A DNA stretch of 64,000 bases from Lachnospiraceae bacterium (GCA_017624235.1 JAGANL010000013.1:160378-224377); one strand, 5' to 3'. Positions 27,785-36,912 are shown, counted from the first letter of the stretch. Numbers and translations: made by a program. Notes: a model not told the origin generated them from the letters alone.

Positions 27785-29068
27785 TCAGATGCAAGCAATA
27801 GCCTGCTCCAAATCTGCAATAATATCATCCACATTTTCAATACCGACAGAAAAACGAATCAGATCCGGTGCCACACCAGCCTCTACCAGCTGCTCATCCG
27901 TCATCTGTCTGTGCGTATGGCTTGCCGGATGCAGCACACAGGTTCTGGCATCTGCAACATGAGTTACAATAGCTGCCAGCTTCAGATGATCCATCATCTT
28001 CTCTGCCGCCTTTCTGCCACCCTTTAATCCAAACGAAATGACTCCACAGGTTCCGTTCGGCATATATTTCTGTGCCAGTTCATAATATTTGCTGCTTTCA
28101 AGGCCCGGATAATTTACCCACGCCACATTCTCATGCTGTTCCAGATATTTTGCCACAGCAAGAGCATTCTCACAATGTCTCGGCATTCTCAGATGCAGCG
28201 TTTCCAAGCCGACATTTAACAGAAAAGCATTTTGTGGAGACTGGATGGAACCCAGATCTCTCATCAGCTGCACGGTAGCCTTGGTAATATATGCTGCCTT
28301 ACCAAATTTTTCCGTATAAGTCACTCCATGATAGGATTCATCCGGCGTACAAAGTCCCGGAAATTTATCAGCATATTTTGTCCAATCAAAATTTCCGCTG
28401 TCTACAATAGCTCCACCGACGCACATAGCATGTCCATCCATGTACTTTGTCGTGGAATGTGTTACAATATCCACACCCCATTCAAACGGACGGCAGTTAA
28501 TCGGTGTTGCAAATGTATTATCCACGATAAGCGGCACACCATGTGTATGTGCCACACGTGCAAACTTCTCAAAATCAAGTACCACAAGTGCCGGATTGGC
28601 AATCGATTCTGCCATCACACACTTTGTATTCGGCAAAAAGGCCCTGGACAATTCTTCCTCTGAAGCATCCGGGTCCACCACCGTACAGGAAATCCCCATT
28701 TTCTTCATTGTCACGGTCAAAAGATTAAAGGTTCCCCCATAAACCGTGGAAGACATGATTACATGATCTCCTGCTTCACAGATATTGAAAATGGCATAAT
28801 AGTTTGCTGCCTGACCGGAGGAAGTCAGCATAGCAGCCACGCCACCCTCCAATTCACAGATTTTCTGCGCTACGCAGTCATTGGTCGGATTTTGAAGTCT
28901 GGTATAGAAATAGCCTGATTCCTCCAAATCAAACAGTTTACCCATCTGTTCGGATGTTTCATATTTATAGGTGGTACTCTGATAGATCGGCAGTACCCTC
29001 GGCTCCCCGTTGCCCGGCTTCCAGCCCGACTGAACACAGATTGTCTCACGTGCAAATTCTTTTGCCAT
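27785..29068 (-). CDS. metY: O-acetylhomoserine aminocarboxypropyltransferase / cysteine synthase
   Basis: This is a PLP enzyme of 427 residues that condenses O-acetylhomoserine with sulfide (or methanethiol) to give homocysteine (or methionine). The family pattern includes LPIYQSTTYKYETSEQMGKLF, TSSGQAANYYAIFNI, VIVDNTFATPI-type strand residues, and the PLP-lysine stretch VTHSTTKYMDGHAMCVGG (Lys near residue 208). The C-terminal HPASHTHRQM is typical of the MetY group. GGAGGATTATT precedes the ATG. The 5' end overlaps the CFI-box protein gene by 23 bp, so translation is coupled. No S-box or T-box leader is possible because the gene lies inside an operon. Confidence 0.95.
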   Translation of the reverse strand: MAKEFARETICVQSGWKPGNGEPRVLPIYQSTTYKYETSEQMGKLFDLEESGYFYTRLQNPTNDCVAQKICELEGGVAAMLTSSGQAANYYAIFNICEAGDHVIMSSTVYGGTFNLLTVTMKKMGISCTVVDPDASEEELSRAFLPNTKCVMAESIANPALVVLDFEKFARVAHTHGVPLIVDNTFATPINCRPFEWGVDIVTHSTTKYMDGHAMCVGGAIVDSGNFDWTKYADKFPGLCTPDESYHGVTYTEKFGKAAYITKATVQLMRDLGSIQSPQNAFLLNVGLETLHLRMPRHCENALAVAKYLEQHENVAWVNYPGLESSKYYELAQKYMPNGTCGVISFGLKGGRKAAEKMMDHLKLAAIVTHVADARTCVLHPASHTHRQMTDEQLVEAGVAPDLIRFSVGIENVDDIIADLEQAIACI

Positions 29069-29834
29069 AATAATCCTCCATATATTCCTGATGCAATTTC
29101 TCCACCATTTTCACATACAGGTCCCGGCACTCTTCGTTCCGTCCTGTTTCAATCAGTTCCACGCACGGCTGCAAATAATTTTCCCATATGAAACGGTATT
29201 TTTCCTGTGCATCTGCACACTTGTTGATACGTTTTACAATCGTAGGCGCAATATTATAATATTCATGAATCAGTTCGCTTCCGCCCTCTGTTCCTGCCAG
29301 ATATTCATCCCGGTACTTCTTTAAAAGCAAAAGCTCATAACAATTGTCCGGCTTATGAAGGCTCTGACAGACTGCTGTCGTTACATAGCACAGCTTGGTC
29401 TTAAAACCGCTTTGAATCGTCTGAAAATCAGAGGCCTTGATGCGGTTCCCCTTAAAGGCTGCCGCCCATTCCTCACACAAAAGCTCCGTCAGCTCTTCCG
29501 CACGCCGCTCTTTGATGGCACGAATAGCCGGAATCACATAGATTACCGTGACCATATTCAGATTCAGCTGTTCGCTCTCTTTTCCAGTCCGTCTGTTACG
29601 CTCTGCCAGCCTCTTTGCTGCTGCGTCTACAATCGCCCTGCTGATTTCGCGAAGTTTGTTATCCTCTGTCTCATCCTCACATGCACGCAGCAAGGCTCTG
29701 AGTTCTTCCAACAGAACATGGTTCTTTTTCTGGTATTCCTCAAAATTGTCCTCATAGGATTCCCGTTTGAACAATTTCATATTTTTTTCCATATCCTCGT
29801 ACAATGCGGCTGCATTTTCCCGGATAATCTGCAT
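29046..29834 (-). CDS. CFI-box-CTERM domain protein of unknown function
   Basis: This is a soluble, mostly helical protein of 262 residues. The N-terminal 130 residues are charged and coiled-coil-like. Near residue 150 a cysteine-containing module begins, CYVTTAVCQSLHKPDNCYEL, followed by LKKYRDEYLAG and ELIHEYYNIAPTIVKRI. This matches the CFI-box-CTERM pattern (C-[FY]-[IV]-TTA-C, then YY-x-APxI), a domain found at the C-terminus of many proteins and without known function. The cysteines might bind metal. It overlaps metY by 23 bp and starts 53 bp after yebC. Confidence 0.8.
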   Translation of the reverse strand: MQIIRENAAALYEDMEKNMKLFKRESYEDNFEEYQKKNHVLLEELRALLRACEDETEDNKLREISRAIVDAAAKRLAERNRRTGKESEQLNLNMVTVIYVIPAIRAIKERRAEELTELLCEEWAAAFKGNRIKASDFQTIQSGFKTKLCYVTTAVCQSLHKPDNCYELLLLKKYRDEYLAGTEGGSELIHEYYNIAPTIVKRINKCADAQEKYRFIWENYLQPCVELIETGRNEECRDLYVKMVEKLHQEYMEDYYGKRICT

Positions 29835-29887
29835 GGTTCTATCTCCTTTTTCATCACCATAAGCCTGTTTTACTGTCCCAACGAAGC

Positions 29888-30616
29888 CTACTCATCCCAG
29901 TTATGATATACCGCCTGCACATCATCATCCTCATCCAGCAGATCAAGAGTTCTCTGAAGATTTTTCACGGCAGTCTCATCCGTCAGTTCCACATAGTTCT
30001 GAGGAATCATTGTGACTTCAGCAGAGGCAAGCGTAATGCCTGCTTCGCGAAGCGCACTCTCCACTCCTTCAAAAGCATCCGGATCCGTTAAGATTTCAAA
30101 GCTGTCCTCTTCCTCGGAAAAATCTTCCGCACCGGCATCCAGTGCCTGCATCATCAAATCATCCGCATCCAAATCACATTCCTCTTTATCAATGATAATC
30201 TGTCCCTTTTTGTCAAACATAAAGGATACGCATCCCGGTGTGCCGATGTTTCCATTTCCTTTGGTAAATGCGCTCCTGACATTTGCCGCCGTACGGTTCT
30301 TATTGTCCGTCAGTGCATCTACGATAATGGCAATACCGTTCGGTCCGTAGCCTTCGTATGTAACGTATTCATAATTGACGCTGCCTGCATCTCCGGCAGC
30401 CTTTTTGATACCCCGGTCAATGGTATCATTTGGCATATTGTTGGCTTTCGCCTTGGCAATGACCTTAGCCAGCTTAAAGTTATTCGCCGGATCTGCTCCG
30501 CCTTCTTTTACTGCAACGGCAATCTCTCTACCGATAATCGTAAAAATTTTACCCTTTGCCGCATCGTTTTTCTCTTTCTTATGCTTGATGTTTGCAAATT
30601 TTGAATGTCCTGACAT
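29888..30616 (-). CDS. yebC: YebC/PmpR family transcription/translation factor
   Basis: This is a cytoplasmic protein of 242 residues with the invariant start MSGHSKFANIKHKK and the family's three-domain pattern, including YEGYGPNGIAIIVDALTDN and TAANVRSAFTKGNGNIG. Members were described as DNA-binding regulators. Recent work links the family to relief of ribosome stalling at proline-rich stretches. It lies 14 bp downstream of the CNNM/CBS gene in the same transcript. Length and sequence are ordinary. Confidence 0.97.
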   Translation of the reverse strand: MSGHSKFANIKHKKEKNDAAKGKIFTIIGREIAVAVKEGGADPANNFKLAKVIAKAKANNMPNDTIDRGIKKAAGDAGSVNYEYVTYEGYGPNGIAIIVDALTDNKNRTAANVRSAFTKGNGNIGTPGCVSFMFDKKGQIIIDKEECDLDADDLMMQALDAGAEDFSEEEDSFEILTDPDAFEGVESALREAGITLASAEVTMIPQNYVELTDETAVKNLQRTLDLLDEDDDVQAVYHNWDE

Positions 30617-30630
30617 ATCTTTTTTCTCCT

Positions 30631-31959
30631 TTATTCTTCCGCCGCCTCTGTTTTAGGCAGCCCGTTTTTTTTGCAATGCTTTGTGACTAAAACAGTCCGT
30701 ATCATTTTATCCTGCACAGACAGCACTTTAAAATCATAGCCATCCACCGTCACCTCAAACTGTTCGTCCTCTTCCTCCGGTATCTTGTCCATTTTGGATA
30801 TGAGGAATCCGTTCAGCGTTTCAAATTCCTCCTCATCAAAGGAAATGCCAAAGCGCTCCTCCAACTCTTCCAGCGGAGTCATACCGTCTATTTCATACTG
30901 ATCCGTTCCTTTTTCCTGAATATAAACCGTATCCTCATCATATTCATCCATAATGTTTCCGACAATCTCTTCCAGAATATCTTCCATGGCAATCAGACCC
31001 ATCGTCTGACCATATTCATCCACAACAATGACCATCTGGATTTTCAAGGACTGCATGCTCTGAAACAGTGCATCAATATTACGCGTTTCCGGAATAAACC
31101 TGGCTTCACGAATCAGCTCCGGTATTTCTCTGACCGGCCGGTCCAGTTCCTGCTCCAGCCCCTGCCTGTGATAGGCCGACTGCAGCCTGAGCGCATCCTT
31201 CATATGCAGAATACCGATGATATGGTCTATATTTTCTTCATAGACCGGATAACGGCTGTTACTGTTCTCCAGCATAAAATCAATTGCCTCACGTAAAGGC
31301 ATACAGCCGTCCACAGCCACAATGTTTTTGCGGTGTGTCATGATATCCTGAGCTTCCTTGTCTCCAAATTCAAAGATATTGGTAATCATCTCCGCTTCAC
31401 TGGCCTGCAGAACACCCTGCTCATGCCCCTCATTGACCATGGAAATAATTTCCTCTTCCGTCACGTCATCCGTATCCTCATCTGCCCGTATGCCAAAAAG
31501 CCGCAGCACCAATTTGGAAAAAAGCGTGACGGCCCCTGTAACAGGAAGAAACAGAATAGTAAGGTAATAGACCGGATTTACCAGAAAAAAGGCCAGACGA
31601 TTTGCATATTTTGCTGCCGCCCTTTTCGGAATCAGGATACCTGCAGACAGGATTACAGCAATCATAAGCACTGCGGTAAGCACAGTATTCTGTATGTATC
31701 CCGACCAGAATTTCAGATAGAAACCGCCCATGGAAATATGTATTACAGTTACAACCAACTGCAAAGTATTGACAAAAGCGGTTGGATTATCCATCATTTT
31801 TAAAAGCCGCTCTGCCTTTTTACTGCCCGCCTCTGCTCTCTGAGCAACCTCTTTTCCATTCAGCGACCGAAGTGCTGAACCAAATCCATAGAAAAAGCTG
31901 TCCATTAAAAGCAGCACGATAAATACCAAAATACAGGCAGTAGGCCCACTATCGTCCAT
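30631..31959 (-). CDS. CNNM/CorC-type transporter (DUF21, CBS pair, CorC_HlyC domains)
   Basis: This is a membrane protein of about 442 residues of the hemolysin C/CorB/CNNM family, linked to Mg2+ or other divalent cation export. Three to four hydrophobic segments form the N-terminal DUF21 domain (about 1-180). A pair of CBS domains follows (about 200-330; MTHRKNIVAVDG, then IQMVIVVDEYGQTMGLIAMEDILEEIVG across the second). The C-terminal CorC_HlyC domain contains YEIDGMTPLEELEERFGI. ATG 31959 is preferred over a nine-codon upstream extension because AAAGGAG lies before it. It heads a run with yebC, the CFI-box gene, metY and the membrane protein gene. Confidence 0.93.
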   Translation of the reverse strand: MDDSGPTACILVFIVLLLMDSFFYGFGSALRSLNGKEVAQRAEAGSKKAERLLKMMDNPTAFVNTLQLVVTVIHISMGGFYLKFWSGYIQNTVLTAVLMIAVILSAGILIPKRAAAKYANRLAFFLVNPVYYLTILFLPVTGAVTLFSKLVLRLFGIRADEDTDDVTEEEIISMVNEGHEQGVLQASEAEMITNIFEFGDKEAQDIMTHRKNIVAVDGCMPLREAIDFMLENSNSRYPVYEENIDHIIGILHMKDALRLQSAYHRQGLEQELDRPVREIPELIREARFIPETRNIDALFQSMQSLKIQMVIVVDEYGQTMGLIAMEDILEEIVGNIMDEYDEDTVYIQEKGTDQYEIDGMTPLEELEERFGISFDEEEFETLNGFLISKMDKIPEEEDEQFEVTVDGYDFKVLSVQDKMIRTVLVTKHCKKNGLPKTEAAEE

Positions 31960-32008
31960 TTTCCCATCTCCTTTGCATATACACAAAATATCACATTAAA
32001 ATATAGCA

Positions 32009-32033
32009 TTTTCTTGTTTTTTCGTCAAGAAAA
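32009..32033. terminator. weak hairpin between mazF and the CNNM gene
   Basis: TTTTCTTG/CAAGAAAA (32009-32016, 32026-32033) forms an 8-bp AT-rich stem 14 bp past the mazF stop. The U-run after the stem is poor, so it may be an inefficient terminator that allows read-through from alr-mazF into the CNNM operon. Confidence 0.4.
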
Positions 32034-32046
32034 CCTTACACGTATT

Positions 32047-32388
32047 TTATGTATCCAAAGAAAGACTCACCGCAAGCGCACGATTGACACGCTCCATAAT
32101 ATCATTGTCCAAGTGACAGACCTTGTCTTTCAGTCTTCTTTTGTCGATGGTTCTAAGCTGTTCCAGCAATATGACAGAATCTCTGACCATCTCATATTTT
32201 CCGCAGTCCAGTTCGATATGTGTCGGCAGCTTTGCCTTATTCATTTTTGAAGTAATTGCCGCACAGATTACCGTCGGACTATGTCTGTTTCCAATATCAT
32301 TCTGTATAATCAGCACCGGGCGTACCCCACCCTGTTCCGAACCGACAACAGGTCTTAAATCTGCGTAAAAAACATCTCCTCTTCTCAT
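32047..32388 (-). CDS. mazF: MazF/NdoA-type mRNA interferase
   Basis: This is a toxin-family endoribonuclease of 113 residues that cleaves single-stranded mRNA at a short specific sequence. It closely follows the Firmicutes NdoA pattern: [20 protein letters not shown], then [18 protein letters not shown] (catalytic Arg), [18 protein letters not shown] (catalytic Ser/Thr), [21 protein letters not shown] 32388 is chosen over a GTG three codons upstream because AAGGAA is then well spaced. It lies downstream of alr as in Bacillus, but the antitoxin gene normally found between them is absent. Only 106 bp separate the genes. Confidence 0.95.
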   Translation of the reverse strand: MRRGDVFYADLRPVVGSEQGGVRPVLIIQNDIGNRHSPTVICAAITSKMNKAKLPTHIELDCGKYEMVRDSVILLEQLRTIDKRRLKDKVCHLDNDIMERVNRALAVSLSLDT

Positions 32389-32494
32389 ACAGCCCACTTC
32401 CTTTTCGGATGATTCTTTTAAAATGAGTATTGCCCGTTTCCATCGGTCTATTCATTCTTTTGTATTTCATCCTTCGGAAGCTTCCCAAGCCGCT

Positions 32495-33664
32495 TTAGAG
32501 AAGAAATCCATCCCGGTTATAAAGCTTACCAGCCTTTTGATAAATACGCGGCACACGTTTTCCGATGCAGCAGACCAGCTCATAATTAAATCTGCCGGAC
32601 AGCTCTCCCAGCTCTTCTGCTGTAATACGTTCCGTTCCGTTTACCCCAATCAGAGTTACCTCGCTTCCCTCTGCTGCTTCCGGTATGTCTGTTACATCCA
32701 CCATCATCTGATCCATGCAGACGCGACCCAGAATGGGTGCTCTTTTTCCGTGGATCAGTACATATCCTTTGTTGGAAAGGCTCCTCGGATATCCATCTCC
32801 ATAGCCGACCGGAACCGTTGCCACTCTGACATTTTCCTCCGCTACATACGTGCCTCCATAGCTGACCGCATCTCCTGCTTTGATTTCCTTGCAGTATACA
32901 ATATGACTGTTCCAGGAAAGAGCCGACTGTAGGGAAACAATATCCCTTCTCACCTCTGCCGACGGCCACAATCCATAGAGAGTAATGCCGGCACGCACTA
33001 CATCCAGATTGGCTTCCTCCATTTCCAGAAGGCCGGCGCTGTTGGAGCAGTGACAAATCGGAATGCGGTAACCGGTTTCCTGCTCAATCTGCCTCGTAAA
33101 ATCCACAAACCGTTTTCTCTGCAGCTCTGCTGCGCTCTTATCCGCCTCATCCGCACGGGCAAAATGGGTAAAAATTCCCTCAACCTCCAGATAATCCATA
33201 GCAAGCACATCTTTTATAAAGGACAGGCCCTGTTCATCCGGCCGAATGCCGATTCTCCCCATTCCGGTATCTACCTTAATATGAATCTTCATCGGTCTGC
33301 CATTTTTTTCTGCCGCCCTATTCAAAAGCTCTGCCATATCCCTTCGGAATACAGCCGGACGAATTTCCAGTTCTGCCAGAGTATCATAGCAGCCCGGAAA
33401 GGTATATCCCAATATCAGAATTGGTTTTATAATGCCTGCCTTTCTTAACTCCTCTGCCTCCTCCACAGTAGCTGTCGCAAAACCATACAGATACGGAAGC
33501 GCTTCCAGTTCTCTGGCAATCGGCACAGCTCCATGCCCATAGCCGTCTGTTTTGATTACCGCAATCATCCGCGTTTCCTTCCTGATATTGGCTTTCATAT
33601 GCTCCATATTACTGTGTATTGCATCCAGATTTACCATAACGCACGTTCTTTCAAAATATTCCAT
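32495..33664 (-). CDS. alr: alanine racemase
   Basis: This PLP enzyme interconverts L- and D-alanine for peptidoglycan synthesis. The product has 389 residues from ATG 33664, supported by AAGGAG at ideal spacing, while the longer frame has no ribosome-binding site. The PLP-binding lysine lies in AVIKTDGYGHGAVPIA (usually KADAYGHG). The catalytic Tyr of the C-terminal domain lies in GDAVSYGGTYVA. RVCMDQMMVDVTD is the conserved C-terminal strand. The genomic order nnrDE, alr, mazF is a common Firmicutes arrangement. Confidence 0.96.
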   Translation of the reverse strand: MEYFERTCVMVNLDAIHSNMEHMKANIRKETRMIAVIKTDGYGHGAVPIARELEALPYLYGFATATVEEAEELRKAGIIKPILILGYTFPGCYDTLAELEIRPAVFRRDMAELLNRAAEKNGRPMKIHIKVDTGMGRIGIRPDEQGLSFIKDVLAMDYLEVEGIFTHFARADEADKSAAELQRKRFVDFTRQIEQETGYRIPICHCSNSAGLLEMEEANLDVVRAGITLYGLWPSAEVRRDIVSLQSALSWNSHIVYCKEIKAGDAVSYGGTYVAEENVRVATVPVGYGDGYPRSLSNKGYVLIHGKRAPILGRVCMDQMMVDVTDIPEAAEGSEVTLIGVNGTERITAEELGELSGRFNYELVCCIGKRVPRIYQKAGKLYNRDGFLL

Positions 33665-33734
33665 CTTATTTGTCTCCTTCTGTCCAGGCAATATCCGTGC
33701 CTTTTAACGTTTTCACATTTCACAAAAACTGTCT

Positions 33735-35291
33735 TTACCCAGAACCGGTACCCAGCACTTTTCCAAGTGCCTCCGGCAAATCACCTGCCATGACAGAATA
33801 ACGACTACGGCACTCCGCAGCTGTTTCTCCGGAAAGGCCATGTATATAGGTTCCTAGCGCCGCCGCCTGATATGCTTCCAATCCCTGTGCTGCCAGTCCT
33901 CCTATGATACCAGTCAGGACATCTCCGCTTCCGGCAGTCGCCAGCGCATCATTCCCGCTGGCATTGATATAAACAGAACCATACGATTCAACCACAATAC
34001 TTCTGGCATCCTTACACACAACCGTTGTCTGCATTTCTTTTGCATATTCCGATACATTTGTTATTATATCTTCTCTTAATTTTTCTATCTTTCTTCCGGT
34101 CAGTCTGGAAAACTCTAAAAGATGCGGAGTCATTATAACCTGACTTTCGGCTGCTCTCTGCTTCAAAAGCTGCTGCTTTTCGGGGTCTACGGCAATTAGA
34201 TTCAGCGCATCCGCATCTAAGACACATACTTTTTTCTTCAATTCTGTATCGTTAAGCACTGTACGAACCAGACTGCCTGCCATCACATCCGTTCCAATCC
34301 CCGGCCCCAAAATGACACAATCTGCCCAGTGCAGATCCTGAAGTAATCCTTCGATGTCCTCCTCATCCAGTCCCTGTGGCTTTCTTGCGTAAGTATGAAG
34401 CACTGCTTCCGGAACAATGGACTGCAGAATGAGCCTGTTTTCCTCGGCAGTAAAGATACGTACCAGGCCGGCTCCCGTCCGGTAGCAGCTTTTCGCCGAC
34501 AGGAAGGCCGCTCCGGCCATATTCGGACTGCCGGCCACCAGAAGTACTTTTCCAAAGCTTCCTTTATTTCCATCCGGCTCCCTGGCCGGAAGTCTGGAAA
34601 GATCCGTTCTGTCATAAGTCAATGCTGCAGGTCTAAAATCCTTCCAAAAGGAATGCTCCGTAATGCCCATCTGCACACAACAGAGCTCCCCTGTATATCC
34701 GGCTCCCGGATATAGGAGCTGCCCTCGCTTCTTCCACGCGAAGGTCACAGTCAGATCTGCCTTTACCGCACATCCCCTGATTTGTCCGGTATCCGCACTG
34801 ATACCGGAAGGAATATCACAGGCTGCAACAAACGCATCTTTCTGATTGATGATGTGTACCAGCTCTGCCAGCCTGCCGTTAATTTCTCTTTTCAGACCGA
34901 TGCCAAACAACGCATCTACAATAATATCATATTCATTTTGCTTCAAAATGCCCTGATCCGTTTCGTCCATTTTCAGGCTGATTCCATGGGATTCCAGAAT
35001 TTCAATCTGTCTTTTGCAGGATACACTGCATTTTTCCCTCGCTCCTGCCAGATAAAAGGTTACCTCATAGCCGGACTGCCATAGCATACGTCCTGCTGCA
35101 AGCCCATCTCCTCCATTATTTCCGGTTCCTGAAACAATCAAAACCCTGGCCGGCTCAGGCTTCCGTTTCCGTATCTCCTCTGCCATTCCATATGCAGCAC
35201 GCTCCATCAGGACAAGAGAATCCATTTTATGTTCTTCTATCGTCCTTCTGTCACATTCCTGCATTTCGGCTGCTGTCAATACATATTCCAT
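33735..35291 (-). CDS. nnrD: bifunctional NAD(P)H-hydrate epimerase / ADP-dependent dehydratase
   Basis: This repair enzyme of 518 residues restores damaged NAD(P)H hydrates. The N-terminal YjeF epimerase domain (about 1-215) has VSGTGNNGGDGLAAGR and VDALFGIGLKREINGR. The C-terminal ribokinase-like dehydratase domain (about 230-515) has KVLLVAGSPNMAGAA, VILGPGIGTD, MTPHLLEFSRLTG and the nucleotide-binding ATAGSGDVLTGIIGGLAAQG. The fusion is the usual bacterial form. It precedes alr with a 70-bp gap. I see no clear promoter between it and the rex-operon terminator, so read-through is possible. Confidence 0.95.
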   Translation of the reverse strand: MEYVLTAAEMQECDRRTIEEHKMDSLVLMERAAYGMAEEIRKRKPEPARVLIVSGTGNNGGDGLAAGRMLWQSGYEVTFYLAGAREKCSVSCKRQIEILESHGISLKMDETDQGILKQNEYDIIVDALFGIGLKREINGRLAELVHIINQKDAFVAACDIPSGISADTGQIRGCAVKADLTVTFAWKKRGQLLYPGAGYTGELCCVQMGITEHSFWKDFRPAALTYDRTDLSRLPAREPDGNKGSFGKVLLVAGSPNMAGAAFLSAKSCYRTGAGLVRIFTAEENRLILQSIVPEAVLHTYARKPQGLDEEDIEGLLQDLHWADCVILGPGIGTDVMAGSLVRTVLNDTELKKKVCVLDADALNLIAVDPEKQQLLKQRAAESQVIMTPHLLEFSRLTGRKIEKLREDIITNVSEYAKEMQTTVVCKDARSIVVESYGSVYINASGNDALATAGSGDVLTGIIGGLAAQGLEAYQAAALGTYIHGLSGETAAECRSRYSVMAGDLPEALGKVLGTGSG

Positions 35292-35355
35292 TGTTTCCGC
35301 TCACGCTCCTTTCCATCCGTCTGGTTTCCAAACGTCATTACCTTACGCGCTTCGG

Positions 35356-35410
35356 CCTGTCTGGACAGGCGATAGCAAAAATGCGCCAAAAGTGTCGCCT
35401 TTGACGCATT
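35356..35410 (-). terminator. intrinsic terminator of the rex operon plus adjacent palindrome
   Basis: An 11-bp stem AATGCGTCAAA/TTTGGCGCATT (minus strand; plus 35400-35410 with 35380-35390, one G-U pair) is followed by TTT. A second perfect palindrome, CCTGTCTGGACAGG, lies just beyond it at 35356-35369. The pair sits between the coiled-coil gene and nnrDE. Confidence 0.7.
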
Positions 35411-35417
35411 CCTTCTT

Positions 35418-36167
35418 TTACCATATCTTCACTTTACGGTCTTCTTCATCCTGGTTGTCTTCCGATTGGTTTTGTGGTTTTACCTTCTGCTCCTGCCTGT
35501 TTTCCTCCGGCTCACTGGTCTGCTGCTCCTTTTCCGGCTTGCCCTTCGCAGCAGGTTTCTTGGTTTCCGGCACATACTTCATATCAAAAATATTAATAAC
35601 ATCAGGACCGAAAATAGCATGCATATAAGAATAAAGCTTCTGATTTTCAATTTCCATCTCCTGCTTACGTACCACATTCTTTTTCAGTTCCGTACGCATT
35701 TTGCTAATCCATTCCGCAATCTGCTCAATATCTGTGGTATTACTCTGCAGTTTCTGATAACAGACATTCATCGTAAAAAGCATGAGCTGACGATTCACCG
35801 CATCCATTTCCCGAGGCAGCTCTGCCAATTCTTCCTTGCAGGTATCAATCTTATCGTTGCAGTCTTCAATCAGTCTCGTCATTTCATCCATTTTCCTGAC
35901 CGTCATGCGATCCGGATCCTGCTCCAGCTTACGTGCAAGAGGCATGACCTCACCCATCAGCTTCTTTTTCAAGGCACGGATTTCTTTCAGCTCCGCATTC
36001 AGCTTTCCCTGACGCTTCAGCAATTCATTTAATTCCTCTGCACATTTTTTCACCTCAGGCGTTCCGTTCAACTGGGTAAAAAGCTTATGCCATTTGTTGT
36101 CCAATGTCAGATACGGAATCTTTTTTCCAACTAACGCCGCCTCAAATTCCTCATCCTTTTTTGCCAC
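35418..36167 (-). CDS. coiled-coil protein of unknown function
   Basis: This is a soluble protein of about 249 residues, dominated by charged heptad-like helices (about 35-175) with a basic-rich middle and a C-terminal tail rich in Lys, Glu and Gln (from about 205). It has no signal peptide or membrane segment. The start is taken as GTG at 36167, with AAAGAGG 7 bases upstream. An alternative GTG lies three codons earlier. It overlaps the rex 3' end by 17 bp and is followed by a terminator, so it is co-expressed with the redox repressor. I do not recognise a named family. Confidence 0.75.
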   Translation of the reverse strand: MAKKDEEFEAALVGKKIPYLTLDNKWHKLFTQLNGTPEVKKCAEELNELLKRQGKLNAELKEIRALKKKLMGEVMPLARKLEQDPDRMTVRKMDEMTRLIEDCNDKIDTCKEELAELPREMDAVNRQLMLFTMNVCYQKLQSNTTDIEQIAEWISKMRTELKKNVVRKQEMEIENQKLYSYMHAIFGPDVINIFDMKYVPETKKPAAKGKPEKEQQTSEPEENRQEQKVKPQNQSEDNQDEEDRKVKIW

Positions 36168-36813
36168 CGTAAGCACCTCTTTCCGACTTCTTCCTGTTAA
36201 TATTATAGGATAGTTTCATCAGGCTGTCAGAAAGATGGACATTTTCTACCACGACCTCCTCCGGCACCTTCAGATCCACATGCGCAAAATTCCAGATTGC
36301 CTTGATTCCATATTGAATCAGCTTATTCGCAACGGCCTCTGCCCCGGTCTTCGGCAGCGTCAGAACAGCAATATCGATATCCTGTTCTCTGACAAACCGT
36401 TCGATATGTTCCATAGGCTGTACCGTCAGATTTCTGACCTTTTTCCCATGAAGCGCCTCATTGATATCAAAAATCCCCTTGATCAGGAATCCGCGTCTTT
36501 CAAAATTCATATAATTTGCCAAAGCCTGACCCAGATTACCTGCTCCTACAATAATCAGATGATGCTCCGTATCCAGTCCGAGAATCTTGCCGATTTCCTG
36601 GTACAGATACTCTACATTATAGCCATATCCCTGCTGGCCAAAGCCGCCGAAATTATTAAGATCCTGTCTGATCTGGGAAGCTGTGACCTGCATCAGTTCA
36701 CTCAGTTCCTGGGACGAAATACGTTCCACACCATCATCCTTCAATTCTCCCAGATAACGAAAATAACGCGGCAGCCGCCCAATGACAGCCTGTGAAATTT
36801 CTTTTTCTTCCAC
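36151..36813 (-). CDS. rex: redox-sensing transcriptional repressor Rex
   Basis: This is a homodimeric repressor that senses the NADH/NAD+ ratio. The product has 220 residues. The N-terminal winged helix (SQAVIGRLPRYFRYLGELK, then ERISSQELSELMQVTASQIRQDLNNFGGFGQQGYGY) precedes a Rossmann domain with IIVGAGNLGQALANY. The start is GTG at 36813, because GGGAGG lies 8 bases upstream. The open frame continues 106 codons further, but that part runs through the promoter and into the divergent gene and has no support. It is divergent from the ABC-F gene, as in the ydiF-ydiH region of Bacillus. No Rex operator matching TTGTTAA-N4-TTAACAA was found here. Confidence 0.97.
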   Translation of the reverse strand: MEEKEISQAVIGRLPRYFRYLGELKDDGVERISSQELSELMQVTASQIRQDLNNFGGFGQQGYGYNVEYLYQEIGKILGLDTEHHLIIVGAGNLGQALANYMNFERRGFLIKGIFDINEALHGKKVRNLTVQPMEHIERFVREQDIDIAVLTLPKTGAEAVANKLIQYGIKAIWNFAHVDLKVPEEVVVENVHLSDSLMKLSYNINRKKSERGAYGGKKG

Positions 36814-36843
36814 GCCCAATGCCTCCCTGTATAATCTTTTTCT

Positions 36844-36872
36844 ATTATAAAAAATAGTTAAAAAAATGTCAA
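36844..36872 (-). promoter_or_regulatory. consensus sigma-A promoter of rex
   Basis: The minus strand has TTGACA (36872-36867), a 17-bp spacer and TATAAT (36849-36844), a full consensus match. The predicted start near 36838 gives a leader of about 25 nt before the GTG codon, which itself supports the short form of Rex. Confidence 0.92.
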
Positions 36873-36883
36873 TGAACAAAGAC

Positions 36884-36912
36884 TTGCCTGCGTACCTGAT
36901 TTCGATTACAAT
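36884..36912 (+). promoter_or_regulatory. sigma-A promoter of the ABC-F gene
   Basis: TTGCCT (36884-36889), a 17-bp spacer and TACAAT (36907-36912) lie 32 bp before the ATG. It is divergent from the rex promoter with only 11 bp between the two -35 boxes, so a regulator bound there could affect both. Confidence 0.75.

Noticed and set aside
32297-32488. Small frame upstream of mazF as a possible antitoxin
   Set aside because: It is basic, lacks antitoxin features and extends into mazF in another frame.
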